Below are positions 1-10,749 of a stretch of DNA of 64,000 bases, piece after piece. The stretch lies in NCBI RefSeq assembly GCF_900142475.1, contig NZ_FRAY01000001.1, forward strand, positions 248,001 through 312,000. The letters are read 5' to 3'. A model generated the notes under the pieces. It searched no databases. It was not told where the DNA came from and was given only the letters and a program-made list of their open reading frames with translations. A program made the position numbers and the translations under genes. The stretch is from Fibrobacter sp. UWH4. GTDB taxonomy: Bacteria; Fibrobacterota; Fibrobacteria; Fibrobacterales; Fibrobacteraceae. How positions within the stretch are numbered: position 1 is the first letter of the stretch; each line of letters begins with the position of its first letter.

Positions 1-2
1 CC

Positions 3-3000
3 GATTGCGGGCGCGTGATCCAGGCGCAGACGGTGGATCAGATTGTCGATAATTTGTATGTGAGTGACGAGGGCAAGCAGATTACGGTGATGGCGCCGAT
101 TGTGCAGGAGCGCAAGGGCGAATACCGCAAGGAACTGGCCGAACTCAAGGAAAACGGATTTGTGCGTGCCCGCGTGGACGGCACGATTTATCGCCTGGAA
201 GATGTCCCGGCGCTGGTGCGTTACGAGAAGCACACGATTGAAGCGGTGATTGACCGCCTGACGCTGGAACGCAAGAATATGAGCCGCCTGCGCGAGGCGC
301 TGGAAGGCGCGCTGAAACTGACCGACGGAAAACTGGTGAGTTTCTTGCTTGCTGCGGCTAGTTCCGCAGGTGCGGGGGATGCGTCGCAGTCTGGAAATGC
401 GTCGGCCAAGGAAGAATATCGCTTGCAGGGAACGCTGCTCGCTTGCCCTAAGTGCGGCATCTCTATTCCGGAACTGGAACCGCGGTTCTTCAGCTTTAAC
501 GACCCGAAGGGACGCTGCCCCGCCTGTAAGGGTATGGGCGAAAGCTACAAGTTCGACCTGGACTTGATTATCCCGGATAAGACGAAATCGATTAAGGACG
601 GTTGCATCGCCACCATCAAGAAGGACGACGGGACGCTGATTTTCAGCGACTTCGGGCGCCGCAACCTGCGTAACATTGCAAACGAGATGCATTTTTCGCT
701 GGATACGCCGTGGAACAAGCTCAAGAAGGCGCAACAGGATGCCGTGCTGTACGGCACGCCCAGCGGGAGCGAACGGGGAATCATGCCCATCATGGAAGAA
801 CTGTGGGACATGTGGCACATATACCATTTCCGCAAGTACATGCAGATTGGCGTTTGCCCTGAATGCCACGGCACGCGAATCAACCGCACGGCGAATGCGG
901 TCACGTTCCATGGCGTGAATTTGACCGAGATGACGGAATGGTCCGTCGAGAAGTCGGTGGAATTTTTCAATAAGATAGACTTGTCCGAAAAGGAAAAGCG
1001 AATCGGCAAGGAGATTCTGAAAGAGATTCGCGGGCGACTTTCGTTCCTCAATGCGGTGGGGCTGGGTTACCTGACCATCAACCGCAAGGCGTCCACGCTT
1101 TCGGGCGGTGAAGCGCAGCGAATCAGGCTTGCAAGTGCCGTGGGCGCCGGCCTGCAGGGCGTGCTTTACGTGCTTGACGAGCCGAGTATCGGACTCCACC
1201 CCCGCGATAACGATAAACTGCTCGGGATGCTGGAACATTTGCGCGCGCAGGGCAACTCTCTGATTATCGTGGAACACGACGAAGATACCATGCGCCATGC
1301 GGACTGCGTGATTGACGTGGGGCCGGGTGCCGGCGTGGAAGGCGGTCGCGTAATTGCGGCGGGAACTGTCGAGGAACTCGAGAAGAACAAGGCGTCGCTG
1401 ACGGGCGCGTACTTGAGCGGCCGCAAGGCCATTGAAATTCCCGAAAAGCGCAAGAAGATTGACAAGAATACGCCGAAACTCAAGATTTGCGGTGCCGCCG
1501 AAAACAACCTGAAGAACATCGATGTGGAAATCCCGCTCGATGGCGCGCTCACGGTGGTGACGGGCGTTTCGGGCTCCGGCAAGAGTACGCTGATTAACCA
1601 GATTCTACGCCGCGAACTGGCCCGCGTGTTCTATAACTCCGAAGAACCGGTCGGCAAGTTTGACCACCTGGAAGGTCTCGAGAATATCGACAAGGTAATT
1701 GAAATCGACCAGACGCCGATTGGCCGCACGCCGCGAAGCAACCCGGCGACGTACACCAAAATTTGGGACGATATCCGCGACCTTTTCGCCAGCATGGAAG
1801 AAAGCAAAATTCGCGGTTACAGCAAGAGCCGATTCAGTTTTAACGTGAAGGGCGGCCGCTGCGATGCCTGCGAAGGCGCGGGCGTGAAAATTGTGGACAT
1901 GCACATTCTGCCCAGCGTGCAGGTGACTTGCGAAGTTTGCGGCGGCAAGCGCTTTAACGATGCCACCCGTGAAGTGTATTTCAAGGGCAAGAACGTCTCC
2001 GAAATTCTCGATATGAGCATTGCCGATGCGGCGGAATTCTTCAAGGACATTCCGAAAATTGCAGAACCGCTGAACTTGCTTGTGGAAGTGGGCCTCGGCT
2101 ACCTTACTTTGGGCCAGCCTTCGACAACGCTCAGCGGCGGTGAAGCGCAGCGCATTAAAATTGCTTCTGAACTGCGTCGCCCGGGTACAGGCAAGACGCT
2201 TTACCTGCTCGACGAACCGACGACGGGCTTGCATTTCGAAGATATCCGCAAGCTGATGGATTGCCTGAATCGCTTGCGCAGTCTCGGCAACAGCGTCGTG
2301 ATTATCGAACATAACCTGGACGTGATCAAGTGTGCCGACTGGATTATCGACTTGGGTCCGGATGCAGGCATCCACGGCGGGCGAGTGATTGCGACAGGTA
2401 CGCCGGAACAGATTGCGAAGAGCAAGAAGTCCGAGACGGGTAAGTACCTCGCGCCGGTGCTTGCGAAAAAGCACGGCGAAAACCATCATTTTGACCGCAC
2501 GCTCAAGGGCGGCGAAGACTTGTCGCTGGATATCGAGGTGCATGGCGCCCGCAAGCACAACCTCAAGAACATCGACGTGACGATTCCGCGCCACAAGCTC
2601 ACGGTCGTGACGGGCGTTTCGGGCTCCGGCAAGTCGAGCCTCGCGTTTCATACGCTCTTTAGCGAAGGCCAGCGCCGCTTTGTAGAGACGTTGAGCACGT
2701 ATGCCCGCCGCTTCTTGGGTCGCCCCGACCACGGGAGCATCGATTCCATTTCGGGCCTCGCACCTGCGATTGCGATTGACCAGAAGAGTGCGAGCAAGAG
2801 CCCGCGCTCTACGGTGGCGACCCTCACCGAAATCTATGACTACTTCCGCATTTTCTGGGCGAGGGTCGGCACCCCGCATTGCTTGAAATGCGGGAAGCCT
2901 GTGTCTTCGTACAGCGCGGGCGACCTGATGCAATACGCCTACGACCGCGACTTGAATAAGAAAGTCACGGTGCTTGCTCCGTTCGAAATCAAGGATGTGC

Positions 3001-4946
3001 TCAAACTTTCGAAAATCCTCACTGAGAAGGGCTACCGCAAGGTTTACCTCGGCGATAAGCTGGTGGAACTCCCGCTGCCGAAAATCCCGACCCGCGAAAA
3101 GCAGTTGTTCGCTGTCGTCGATACGGTGGTGGTCAAGGAAGAAAATCGTGCCCGCCTGGTAGAAGCCTTTGAACGCGGCTACCGCGATGGCAACGGAATT
3201 CTGTATGTGGAAGACGAGAAGGGCGGTCGCTTGGCCTGCTCCGAAAAGCCGGGCTGCCCCGATTGCGGCTGGTACATGGATTCGGCGCTGAACCCGAAAC
3301 ACTTCAGTTTCAACACGCACTGGGGTGCCTGCGAAACCTGCCTTGGCCTTGGCCACTTTAAAGATGGCGAAGTCTGCCCCGATTGCCACGGCGAACGTTT
3401 GAAACCGGAATATCTGGCGGTCCGCATCGGCGACAAGAACATTATGGATGTGAACCACATGAGCATCGCCCAGGCGCTCGAATGGTTCAGCAACGAAAAC
3501 TTCAAACGCGACAATTTCGGAAAAGACAAAAATCCCGATGGCAAGATGACGGTCGCGGAACCCTTGCTCCGCGAAATTGTGGGGCGTCTCAACTTCTTGA
3601 AGGGCGTGGGGCTCGGCTATATTGGCCTCGACCGCGCGGGCGACACGCTCAGCGGTGGAGAATCGCAACGTATTCGCCTTGCAAGCCAGATTGGTAGCGG
3701 CCTCGAAGGCGTACTTTACGTGCTTGACGAACCCACGGTGGGCCTGCACGAAAGCGATACTGCCATGCTGCTCGATACGCTTTACCGCCTGCGCGACCTC
3801 GGTAATACGCTTGTCGTTGTGGAACATGACATGAAGATGATGCAGGCGGCGGACCATATTATCGATATGGGCCCCGCGGCGGGCGAGTTCGGCGGTGAAG
3901 TCGTCGCCGAGGGCTCTCCGGAGCAACTCTCCAAGCCGTATGCCTTGCAGCAGTTCCCGCGCAGCGAAACGGTCAAGTACCTCACGCATACCATCCCGAT
4001 GGCGAACGAGATTGCGGCAAAGCCCATTACCGATTCTACGGAATTCTACGAGTTCGAAAAGCTCAAGCACAACAACTTGAAGAATTTGTCTGTAAAGTTC
4101 CCGAAGGGCGCGATTAGCGTTGTCTGCGGTGTATCTGGCTCGGGCAAGAGCTCCATGGTCATGGACGAAATCTACCCGCGCCTCAAGAAGAAATTCCAGG
4201 CCCGCGGTCGCAAGAAGCAGAACGGTGAAGTCTTGCTGGTGGACCAGAGCCCGATTTCAGGGACTCCTCGCAGCACGCCCGCCAGTTTTACGGGCGTGTT
4301 TGACGAAATCCGTAGGCTTTTCGCCAAACTGCCGCAAGCCAAGTTGAAGGGCTTCGACTATGGCCGCTTCAGCTACAACTTGGCTCGCGGCCGCTGCGAG
4401 GCCTGTGAAGGCCGCGGCGCCATTTCGGTCGAAATGCACTTCCTTTCGGACGTGTGGGAAGTCTGCGATGTCTGCGGCGGCAAGCGCTACAATCAGGAGA
4501 CTCTCACCGTCACCTTCAAGGGTAAAAATATCGCCGATGTGCTCGACATGCGCGTCGCCGAAGCCTGCGAATTCTTCAAGGACCAGCCGAAAATCCTTCC
4601 GAAACTGGAATGCCTGCGCGATGTGGGCCTCCCGTACGTAAAACTTGGCCAGTCTGTAACGACCCTCAGCGGCGGCGAATCCCAACGCCTCAAATTGGCG
4701 GCGGAACTTGCCCGCAAACCTGCCCAGGAAATGGTCTACCTGCTCGACGAGCCGACTACCGGCCTCCACCTTAAGGATATTCAAATTCTCTGGAACATGC
4801 TTCGCAAGCTTTCTGCCCGCGGCGATACGGTCATTGTCATCGAACACCATCCGGACATTATCCGGCTTTCGGATTGGAAGGTGGAATTAGGCCCGGTTGG
4901 GGGCTCCGAAGGCGGTTATTTGCTCAAAATGGGGGTGAATGATTGA
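3..4946 (+). CDS. uvrA: Tandem (double-length) UvrA excinuclease subunit, 5' end outside window
   Basis: DNA-damage recognition ATPase of UvrABC nucleotide excision repair, here as two UvrA units in one chain. The frame is open to the window edge and begins inside a UvrA zinc motif ([13 protein letters not shown]), so roughly 270 N-terminal residues lie upstream; the GTG at 15 is not a real start. Unit 1 shows [13 protein letters not shown] near nt 1098, Walker [10 protein letters not shown] near 1562, the zinc motif CDACEGAG near 1860 and a second LSGGEAQR near 2128. Unit 2 starts near 2515 with its own Walker A (GVSGSGKSS, 2612), signature (3648), second Walker A (4126), CEACEGRG zinc motif (4396) and last signature (4665). 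All four ABC sites look intact. An ordinary UvrA is about 940 residues; this one is about 1900. Tandem UvrA is known in Chlamydia. Confidence 0.95.
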   Translation, partial: DCGRVIQAQTVDQIVDNLYVSDEGKQITVMAPIVQERKGEYRKELAELKENGFVRARVDGTIYRLEDVPALVRYEKHTIEAVIDRLTLERKNMSRLREALEGALKLTDGKLVSFLLAAASSAGAGDASQSGNASAKEEYRLQGTLLACPKCGISIPELEPRFFSFNDPKGRCPACKGMGESYKFDLDLIIPDKTKSIKDGCIATIKKDDGTLIFSDFGRRNLRNIANEMHFSLDTPWNKLKKAQQDAVLYGTPSGSERGIMPIMEELWDMWHIYHFRKYMQIGVCPECHGTRINRTANAVTFHGVNLTEMTEWSVEKSVEFFNKIDLSEKEKRIGKEILKEIRGRLSFLNAVGLGYLTINRKASTLSGGEAQRIRLASAVGAGLQGVLYVLDEPSIGLHPRDNDKLLGMLEHLRAQGNSLIIVEHDEDTMRHADCVIDVGPGAGVEGGRVIAAGTVEELEKNKASLTGAYLSGRKAIEIPEKRKKIDKNTPKLKICGAAENNLKNIDVEIPLDGALTVVTGVSGSGKSTLINQILRRELARVFYNSEEPVGKFDHLEGLENIDKVIEIDQTPIGRTPRSNPATYTKIWDDIRDLFASMEESKIRGYSKSRFSFNVKGGRCDACEGAGVKIVDMHILPSVQVTCEVCGGKRFNDATREVYFKGKNVSEILDMSIADAAEFFKDIPKIAEPLNLLVEVGLGYLTLGQPSTTLSGGEAQRIKIASELRRPGTGKTLYLLDEPTTGLHFEDIRKLMDCLNRLRSLGNSVVIIEHNLDVIKCADWIIDLGPDAGIHGGRVIATGTPEQIAKSKKSETGKYLAPVLAKKHGENHHFDRTLKGGEDLSLDIEVHGARKHNLKNIDVTIPRHKLTVVTGVSGSGKSSLAFHTLFSEGQRRFVETLSTYARRFLGRPDHGSIDSISGLAPAIAIDQKSASKSPRSTVATLTEIYDYFRIFWARVGTPHCLKCGKPVSSYSAGDLMQYAYDRDLNKKVTVLAPFEIKDVLKLSKILTEKGYRKVYLGDKLVELPLPKIPTREKQLFAVVDTVVVKEENRARLVEAFERGYRDGNGILYVEDEKGGRLACSEKPGCPDCGWYMDSALNPKHFSFNTHWGACETCLGLGHFKDGEVCPDCHGERLKPEYLAVRIGDKNIMDVNHMSIAQALEWFSNENFKRDNFGKDKNPDGKMTVAEPLLREIVGRLNFLKGVGLGYIGLDRAGDTLSGGESQRIRLASQIGSGLEGVLYVLDEPTVGLHESDTAMLLDTLYRLRDLGNTLVVVEHDMKMMQAADHIIDMGPAAGEFGGEVVAEGSPEQLSKPYALQQFPRSETVKYLTHTIPMANEIAAKPITDSTEFYEFEKLKHNNLKNLSVKFPKGAISVVCGVSGSGKSSMVMDEIYPRLKKKFQARGRKKQNGEVLLVDQSPISGTPRSTPASFTGVFDEIRRLFAKLPQAKLKGFDYGRFSYNLARGRCEACEGRGAISVEMHFLSDVWEVCDVCGGKRYNQETLTVTFKGKNIADVLDMRVAEACEFFKDQPKILPKLECLRDVGLPYVKLGQSVTTLSGGESQRLKLAAELARKPAQEMVYLLDEPTTGLHLKDIQILWNMLRKLSARGDTVIVIEHHPDIIRLSDWKVELGPVGGSEGGYLLKMGVND

Positions 4947-5029
4947 GTCTTTTTAGCAAAAATGTTATCTTTATGTGAGAAAAATGGAACATTTTGTGTG
5001 TTCTGGCGGATTTGAATATAGGAGTTGAT

Positions 5030-7465
5030 ATGTCCTTAAAACGATTGCTTCCGTTCTTGCTGTTGCTCCCGATTCTTGCGCTGGCTGACAGCGACAAGAA
5101 CTTTAGGGTCGCCCCGGTGATGTTCAAGGAAGGCGTTTCCCTTCAGCCGATTGCCAATATGGCGATTATCAAGGAAGGCAATATGATCCTCTCGGAACCT
5201 CCCATGGTTCCGCTTAAGCCGAGTATCATGTTCCTGCGTCATAAGAAGGGCCCGAAGGAATACCTCTGGTTCTCCGGTCCGGTCAATGTTGAAAACTTCG
5301 AAAAACTCCATGCGTTCAGTATGGCAGATAACTACCTGAAACCAGCCGAAGTAATGCTGATGCGTTTCTATGCGACGCAGAATTCTAGAGCGTTCCAGGA
5401 CGAAGCCGATATCTATTTCGACAAGGACTATATCTATTCTCCGCGTGTTCCCAAGCTCTTTTTCAAGAAGAACGGCCAGTGGCAGGTGCTGCAGGAAACG
5501 AGTCGCCCCGGTATCTTGACGATTGAATCTCCGGTTCCCAATTTGCAGGTGACATCCATTTCTGCCCGTATGAAGAATGTCCCGCCGCGCATTTACCCTC
5601 TGTCCCATGGAATGTACGCCTTCATTTTCGAGGCTCCTAATTACCTTCCGTATGTCGATGCCGTTTCCGTAGAGGATTCCGAAGTCAAACTCCAACCGCA
5701 AATGGTGGTTGCCGATACGGTTTCCAAGGTGAAGGTGACGACTTCGGTGACCATGGAGGCTGTTGCCAACGCGAAAACCCTGGAAGAAACTGAATCCCTG
5801 TTCGATATCCTTTCCAAGGAAATCCAGAGTTCGATTCCCAAGGTTGATACCAATGATTTCGGAAAAAACTATCCGTCGCTGCGTAAGCCCCTTTCTTTGG
5901 GTGTTGCTGCGGATGACAGCGTCTATATCAAGTATCGCAACCGCTACAACAATAAGCGCGAAGAATCCCTGTTGATGTGGCGCATGAACAAGATGGGTTC
6001 CGCAAGCATCATAAACAGGGCCCTGCGCCATAAGCTGGATAGCTTGCAGAGTCTTCCGTTGCAGGTTTCGCTGGTCCCGACAAAGATTGAACCTGTTTAT
6101 GAAGACGAGACTTGCCCCGAGGAACTGGCTCCGGCTCCCGTTGATTCTGCTGTTAAAGCTGATTCTGTGAAGGCCGATACTACGGCTCAGACTGATTCTA
6201 CTGCCCATGCGGCGGATTCCTCTGTGGTGACAGACTCTTCTGCGACGAAGAGTGCGCCGGCTGCGGCAGATTCTGCTGCGGTGGATTCCTCCAAGCAGGC
6301 TCCTGCCCCGGCTGCGGCTGAACCTGCTCCTGCCAAGGTTTGTAAACTCAAGGCCATCCGTCTGGTATTCGGCAAGCAGGGTGAACGCTTTGATGTGTCC
6401 TGGAGCGGTAACGCCAAGGGATACACGGCGGATTCTCTCTACGCGCTCCTTTCTTCGGGTGTTGCCGTGCGCGCGTTCATTAGCCTCGAGAACAACAAAC
6501 CGGTGTGGCTTTATAACGGCGCCGACTTGGTCGGCCGTCACCATTACCGTTATGTGAAACTTGAACTCTCCATAAACAATGCGAAGGTTCCCTGCCGCGG
6601 TGCCTTTGAATTGCCGGGTTACATCTTTGATCATCAGGAAGTCCAGGAATGGCTGAACCGTCCAGTCGAAGAAAAACCGCACCTGCTCACTGAAACTCCT
6701 GAAAAGGTCAAGCCGCAGGAAGACGACGGTCTTGTTCTTGATATGGCTTTGCGTGTCCCTCGCGTGATTCGCGACAAGATGCACGGCAATGTCGCCCTGA
6801 TTGATTCCGGTTCGTTCCGTTACAAGGGTAAGGTCGTGGCGATGTCCGGCTTTGGTATTCAGACGACCGAAGTGACGCAACAGTACTTCAAGGATGTCAT
6901 GTCTCATCTGGATTCGACGAAACAGGTGAAGGACCGCTCCACTTTCAAGGGGGCCCGTATTCCGGTGCACAATATTACGTGGAGCGATGCCCGTGCGTTC
7001 TGCAAGGCTATTGGTGGTGACTTGCCGACTGAAGCCCAATGGGAATTTGCCGGCCGTGCCGATAACAACGAAGGCGCCTTGTGGAACCTGGACGAAGATC
7101 CGAACCCGGGACTTTATGCCATTTACAAGGCGAATTCTTTTAGCTTGGGCAAGAAAAATCCTGCGTATGGCCCGCAACCGGTCAGCAGCAAGAAGTCCAA
7201 CGCCTGGGGTATTTTCGATATGTCGGGTAATGTGGCCGAATGGACCCAGGACTCCTACTTCATGTTCTCTGTCTGGGTAGAATCCTCTAACCCGACGGGT
7301 TCCTTCTTCGGTTCGTCCAAGGTCTATAAGGGCGGCTCCTGGAAAGACAAGGAAGATGACTTGAACCTGACTGAAAGCGACGATGAAGATCCGCGCTACT
7401 GGTCCGACAGGCTTGGTTTCCGTTGCGCCTTCCCGCGTAACATCTTTGAGGGACAGCAGAAGTAA
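5030..7465 (+). CDS. Secreted FGE-sulfatase (SUMF1-fold) domain protein
   Basis: 811 aa. I chose the ATG at 5030: it has AGGAG just upstream and opens a clear signal peptide (MSLKRLLPFLLLLPILALA). Residues 20-365 are a conserved-looking N-terminal region of unknown function. Residues 365-440 form a low-complexity linker rich in Ala, Ser, Asp and Pro, typical of extracytoplasmic spacers. From about residue 590 the C-terminus is a formylglycine-generating-enzyme fold: TTEVTQQYF, ITWSDARAFCKAIGG, LPTEAQWEFAGR, MSGNVAEWTQD, KGGSW and RLGFRCA. Related domains can be true FGE or non-catalytic binding modules, and no sulfatase gene is nearby, so enzymatic function is not claimed. The next gene overlaps the stop codon by one base, implying one operon. 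Confidence 0.85.
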   Translation: MSLKRLLPFLLLLPILALADSDKNFRVAPVMFKEGVSLQPIANMAIIKEGNMILSEPPMVPLKPSIMFLRHKKGPKEYLWFSGPVNVENFEKLHAFSMADNYLKPAEVMLMRFYATQNSRAFQDEADIYFDKDYIYSPRVPKLFFKKNGQWQVLQETSRPGILTIESPVPNLQVTSISARMKNVPPRIYPLSHGMYAFIFEAPNYLPYVDAVSVEDSEVKLQPQMVVADTVSKVKVTTSVTMEAVANAKTLEETESLFDILSKEIQSSIPKVDTNDFGKNYPSLRKPLSLGVAADDSVYIKYRNRYNNKREESLLMWRMNKMGSASIINRALRHKLDSLQSLPLQVSLVPTKIEPVYEDETCPEELAPAPVDSAVKADSVKADTTAQTDSTAHAADSSVVTDSSATKSAPAAADSAAVDSSKQAPAPAAAEPAPAKVCKLKAIRLVFGKQGERFDVSWSGNAKGYTADSLYALLSSGVAVRAFISLENNKPVWLYNGADLVGRHHYRYVKLELSINNAKVPCRGAFELPGYIFDHQEVQEWLNRPVEEKPHLLTETPEKVKPQEDDGLVLDMALRVPRVIRDKMHGNVALIDSGSFRYKGKVVAMSGFGIQTTEVTQQYFKDVMSHLDSTKQVKDRSTFKGARIPVHNITWSDARAFCKAIGGDLPTEAQWEFAGRADNNEGALWNLDEDPNPGLYAIYKANSFSLGKKNPAYGPQPVSSKKSNAWGIFDMSGNVAEWTQDSYFMFSVWVESSNPTGSFFGSSKVYKGGSWKDKEDDLNLTESDDEDPRYWSDRLGFRCAFPRNIFEGQQK

Positions 7466-8067
7466 TGGCTGATATTGCTAAAAACGATATACCTACAGGA
7501 AAACGCGAAATGAGTCTTTTCAAGAAGTTGACGGCAATTCCCTATTTGCTGGTCCTTTTGGCTCTGTTGATGCCGTTAGCCAATGTTTCTTGTAACGATG
7601 AAAAGGTCGTTGCCGAGCCGAACCTGTATGAACTTGCTTCTGGTTTGAATCTGGAAACCGCTTTGAAGGAACCTGCGTTGGGCATTCTCCATAAAATGCA
7701 GTCCGGCAATCCGGCAGCTCTGGAAAAATTCAAGGACGCTATGCCCCATTTCCCGAAAATGGAACCTGTCTCGGCGCTTTATGCAGTGTTGATCGGCACT
7801 GTAATCGCGGCGGTCTTCGCCCTGTTTACGCCGCTCGGATCAATCGCCATGGGGATGATTACGATGGTCGCAATGTGGTTTTTCCTGGCTCAGCTAGGAC
7901 AAGTTAATGCGAGCATGGGGATTCCTCTTTTGAAGGTGGAACCCGGCCCCGGAATCCAAGCGGCGTCGTTCATGATTCTGATTGGAACCGCGATGAACCT
8001 CGCAAGTATCATCCGCCCGATTGTGGACGAAATCAAGGCGAAGCGCGCCGCAAAGAAGAAATCGTAG
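7465..8067 (+). CDS. Inner-membrane protein of unknown function
   Basis: 200 aa; its ATG shares a base with the stop of the FGE-domain gene (TAATG), so the two are probably translationally coupled. A second possible start is the ATG at 7510 (MSLFKKL). Hydrophobic segments are visible near residues 20-35, 97-130 and 167-185. A cysteine after the first segment (PLANVSCNDE) is followed by a soluble stretch that is probably periplasmic. The C-terminus is Lys/Arg rich and probably cytoplasmic. I do not recognise a family. Confidence 0.7.
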   Translation: MADIAKNDIPTGKREMSLFKKLTAIPYLLVLLALLMPLANVSCNDEKVVAEPNLYELASGLNLETALKEPALGILHKMQSGNPAALEKFKDAMPHFPKMEPVSALYAVLIGTVIAAVFALFTPLGSIAMGMITMVAMWFFLAQLGQVNASMGIPLLKVEPGPGIQAASFMILIGTAMNLASIIRPIVDEIKAKRAAKKKS

Positions 8068-8114
8068 AAGTTTGACGCTACGTCATCCTGGCCCCTCAAG
8101 GGCTTAAATGAAAA

Positions 8115-8136
8115 AGCTCGCCAATAAGGCGAGCTC
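8115..8136. terminator. Bidirectional hairpin terminator
   Basis: An 8-bp perfect stem (AGCTCGCC / GGCGAGCT) with a 5-nt loop. The minus strand continues into a T run (CTTTTTC), suited to terminate ychF. The plus strand continues CGTTTTAT, suited to end the 5030-8067 operon. Confidence 0.75.
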
Positions 8137-8171
8137 GTTTTATAATTGTAACTTAATTGGTGTAGCCGCGA

Positions 8172-9269
8172 TTACACGTTGAACAGGAAGTACATGATGT
8201 CGCCATCCTGTACCACGTAGTCCTTGCCTTCGGTGCGGACGAGGCCTGCTTCCTTGGCGGCGTTCCAGCTGCCGTGCTTCAGGAAGTCTTCGTAGCTCAA
8301 TGTTTCGGCGCGAATGAAGCCGCGTTCGAAGTCGGTGTGAATCACGCCTGCGCACTGCGGGGCCTTGTAGCCTGCGTGGAACGTCCAGGCGCGGCATTCC
8401 TTTTCGCCGGCGGTAAAGAAGGTGCGGAGTCCGAGGATTTCATAACCCTTGCGCACCACGGCGTCGAGGCCCGATTCCTTCATGCCGAGTTCCTTGAGGA
8501 ATTCGGCCTTCTCGTCGGGTTCCATGGCAGAAAGTTCTTCTTCGATCTTGCCGCTGATCATGATGACTTCGTGACCGTTTGCGGCTGCGTATTCCTTGAG
8601 CTTTTCCACATAGGCGTTACCGGTCAAGATATCGTCTTCCTTGACGTTTGCGCAGTAGAAGAGCGGCTTTGCAGTCAACAGGGCCAAGTCCTTTACGATC
8701 AGTTCCATTTCTTCGCTGTCGTGCATCACGGTGCGGGCGGCCTTGCCTTCCTGGAAGGCGTCGCGGAGCTTTTCGCAAGCGGCGAGGCGGGCCTTGGCTT
8801 CGGCACCACCCATGCGGGCGGCCTTGGCTTCGGTAGCGAGGCGCTTTTCGACAGAGTCGAGGTCCTTCAAAATCAGTTCGGTTTCGATGATTTCCACGTC
8901 GCGGACCGGGTCAACGGAACCGTGCACGTGCACGATGTTTTCGTCGTCGAAGCAGCGGATGACTTCCATGATGGCTTCGCATTCACGGATGTGAGTCAGG
9001 AACTGGTTGCCGAGGCCTTCGCCCTGGGCGGCACCCTTTACAAGACCTGCAATATCCACAAATTCTGTAACGGCGGGGACGATGGATTTCGGATTGTAGA
9101 CCTTGACCAGCTCGTCGAGGCGGCTGTCAGGCACGCTCACCATGCCCACGTTCGGTTCAATGGTGCAGAAGGGGTAGTTGGCCGCTTCGGCGCCGGCGTT
9201 GGTGATGGCGTTAAAGATGGTGGACTTGCCCACGTTGGGGAGGCCTACGATACCGCATTTAAAACCCAT
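8172..9269 (-). CDS. ychF: Redox-sensitive, ribosome-binding GTPase/ATPase YchF (Obg family)
   Basis: 365 aa, the usual YchF length. The start MGFKCGIVGLPNVGKST at 9269 is preceded by GGAG, and the open frame further upstream is not YchF-like. P-loop GLPNVGKST, switch region FVDIAGLVKGAAQGEGLGN, and the altered G4 motif NVKE where classical GTPases have NKxD, a known YchF trait linked to ATP preference. A coiled-coil helical insert covers about residues 130-200 and a TGS domain forms the C-terminus, ending YFLFNV. A universal translation-associated protein, transcribed divergently from the MATE gene. Confidence 0.97.
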   Translation of the reverse strand: MGFKCGIVGLPNVGKSTIFNAITNAGAEAANYPFCTIEPNVGMVSVPDSRLDELVKVYNPKSIVPAVTEFVDIAGLVKGAAQGEGLGNQFLTHIRECEAIMEVIRCFDDENIVHVHGSVDPVRDVEIIETELILKDLDSVEKRLATEAKAARMGGAEAKARLAACEKLRDAFQEGKAARTVMHDSEEMELIVKDLALLTAKPLFYCANVKEDDILTGNAYVEKLKEYAAANGHEVIMISGKIEEELSAMEPDEKAEFLKELGMKESGLDAVVRKGYEILGLRTFFTAGEKECRAWTFHAGYKAPQCAGVIHTDFERGFIRAETLSYEDFLKHGSWNAAKEAGLVRTEGKDYVVQDGDIMYFLFNV

Positions 9270-9398
9270 GATAATCTCCGTTTGATGGCGACCTGGAAAA
9301 TTGTGGGCCGCTCTATTTTTTTGCGTAGTAAAGGTAGAAAAATGCCCTTGTGGGCGGCTGCGTGAAAATCTAAATTTACGCCCGATTTTAAGGTGAGT

Positions 9399-10736
9399 AT
9401 GGCAAAGACCAATGTAGATATGTTGAATGGCCCCTTGGGTAGGAAAATCCTGTGGTTTGCCATTCCGATAGCCTTGAGCAGCATTTTTCAGCAGCTGTTC
9501 AACTTGACGGATGTTGCTGTGGTGGGGCAGTTCGCCGGTGACAAGGCGCTGGCGGCGGTCGGTGCGAACACTTTCGTCATCAATTTGCTCATCAACCTGT
9601 TCGTGGGAATTTCGGTCGGGGCGAATGTGGTGGTCGCCAATTCCATCGGTGAACGCAGTTACCGCTCCGTGACCCGCAGTGTACACACTTCGGTGATGGT
9701 GTCGTTCTTTAGCGGAATTTTCCTTTCGTTCGTGGGAGTCCTATTCGCGCATCCCATTCTTTCGGCCATTTCGACTCCGGCAGACATTCTGGACGACGCC
9801 GTGCTTTACCTGCAAATCTACTTTGTGGGAATGCCTTTTGCCATGGTCTATAACTTTATTGCGGCGATCCTGCGCGGAAAGGGCGACACCAAGCGCCCGC
9901 TCTATGTGCTCATGGTGGCAGGTGCAGTGAATGTGGTGCTGAACCTGGTTCTGGTGGCGGGCTTTGGCCTGGGCGTGTCGGGTGTGGCAATCGCGACGGT
10001 CATTGCCAATGCTATCAGTGGCGTTACTTTGTTCTATCTCTTGCTGCATGAGGTGGGGCCTTTCAAATTGGAATTCTGGAAGTTGCGCGTGACACCCTTC
10101 TTCTTGAGCCGAATCCTGCGCGTAGGGATTCCGACGGGACTCCGCGGCGTCGTATTCTCGTTTAGCAATGTGTGCCTGCAGTCGGCTATCAATAGCCTCG
10201 GTTCTGCAACGGTGGCGGCTTCGTCGATAGCCCTCAATTACGAATTCGTGGTGTACTATTGGCTGAGTTCTTTTTCGCAGGCGTGCGTGACATTCGTGGG
10301 GCAGAATTTCGGTGCAAAGAATATGGATCGCTGCCGCCGCACCGTCCGCTGGTCGCTTTTACTAGGGTGCTGTTCTACGGTTGTCTTGAGCGCGCTTTGC
10401 TGCATTTTCGCCTATCCGATGCTTTCGGTGTTTACGTCGAATACCGAAATTATTGAAATTGCCTCCATCCGCATGTATGTGGTGGTGGGGCTCTTGTTCA
10501 TTAACGTTTTCCTGGATGTGTTTTCCGGGGCGCTTTCGGGAATGGGCAAGTCCCTGGCGCCTGCGCTTACCTGCATGGCGGGGGTGTGCGGAATCCGAAT
10601 CCTTTGGGTGATTTTCGTGTTCCCCAGGTACAAATCCTTTGCCTCGTTGATGGTGGTTTATCCGATAAGCTGGGTTCTTACGATTTCTGTGATTATGGGA
10701 ATCTACTTCTACCACATAAAACGGGTTAAGTTTTAG
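9399..10736 (+). CDS. MATE-family multidrug/cation antiporter
   Basis: 445 aa. The start ATG at 9399 has AAGGTGAG just before it. The N-terminus (GPLGRKILWFAIPIALSS, then FNLTDVAVVGQF) is typical of the MATE (MatE) family, and about 12 hydrophobic segments in two similar halves fill the length. Such proteins export cationic drugs, dyes or metabolites in exchange for H+ or Na+. The substrate cannot be deduced. It may be followed by its own promoter-driven neighbour at 10750 rather than share an operon. Confidence 0.93.
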   Translation: MAKTNVDMLNGPLGRKILWFAIPIALSSIFQQLFNLTDVAVVGQFAGDKALAAVGANTFVINLLINLFVGISVGANVVVANSIGERSYRSVTRSVHTSVMVSFFSGIFLSFVGVLFAHPILSAISTPADILDDAVLYLQIYFVGMPFAMVYNFIAAILRGKGDTKRPLYVLMVAGAVNVVLNLVLVAGFGLGVSGVAIATVIANAISGVTLFYLLLHEVGPFKLEFWKLRVTPFFLSRILRVGIPTGLRGVVFSFSNVCLQSAINSLGSATVAASSIALNYEFVVYYWLSSFSQACVTFVGQNFGAKNMDRCRRTVRWSLLLGCCSTVVLSALCCIFAYPMLSVFTSNTEIIEIASIRMYVVVGLLFINVFLDVFSGALSGMGKSLAPALTCMAGVCGIRILWVIFVFPRYKSFASLMVVYPISWVLTISVIMGIYFYHIKRVKF

Positions 10737-10743
10737 TATATTT
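10737..10743 (+). promoter_or_regulatory. TATATTT box 6 nt before the ATG at 10750
   Basis: TATATTT followed by CGGTTG then ATG. If this is the -10/-7 element, transcription starts at or next to the start codon, giving a leaderless mRNA. Confidence 0.5.
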
Positions 10744-10749
10744 CGGTTG

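Noticed and set aside
1605-4070. Very long open frame (821 codons) antisense to uvrA
   Set aside because: Mirror frame of GC-rich codons in uvrA; Arg/Ala/His-rich without domains, whereas the plus strand has complete UvrA motifs.
5036-7177. 713-codon frame antisense to the FGE-domain gene
   Set aside because: No recognisable domain; codon shadow of a clearly real gene.
8274-9365. 363-codon frame antisense to ychF
   Set aside because: Shadow of YchF; no motifs.
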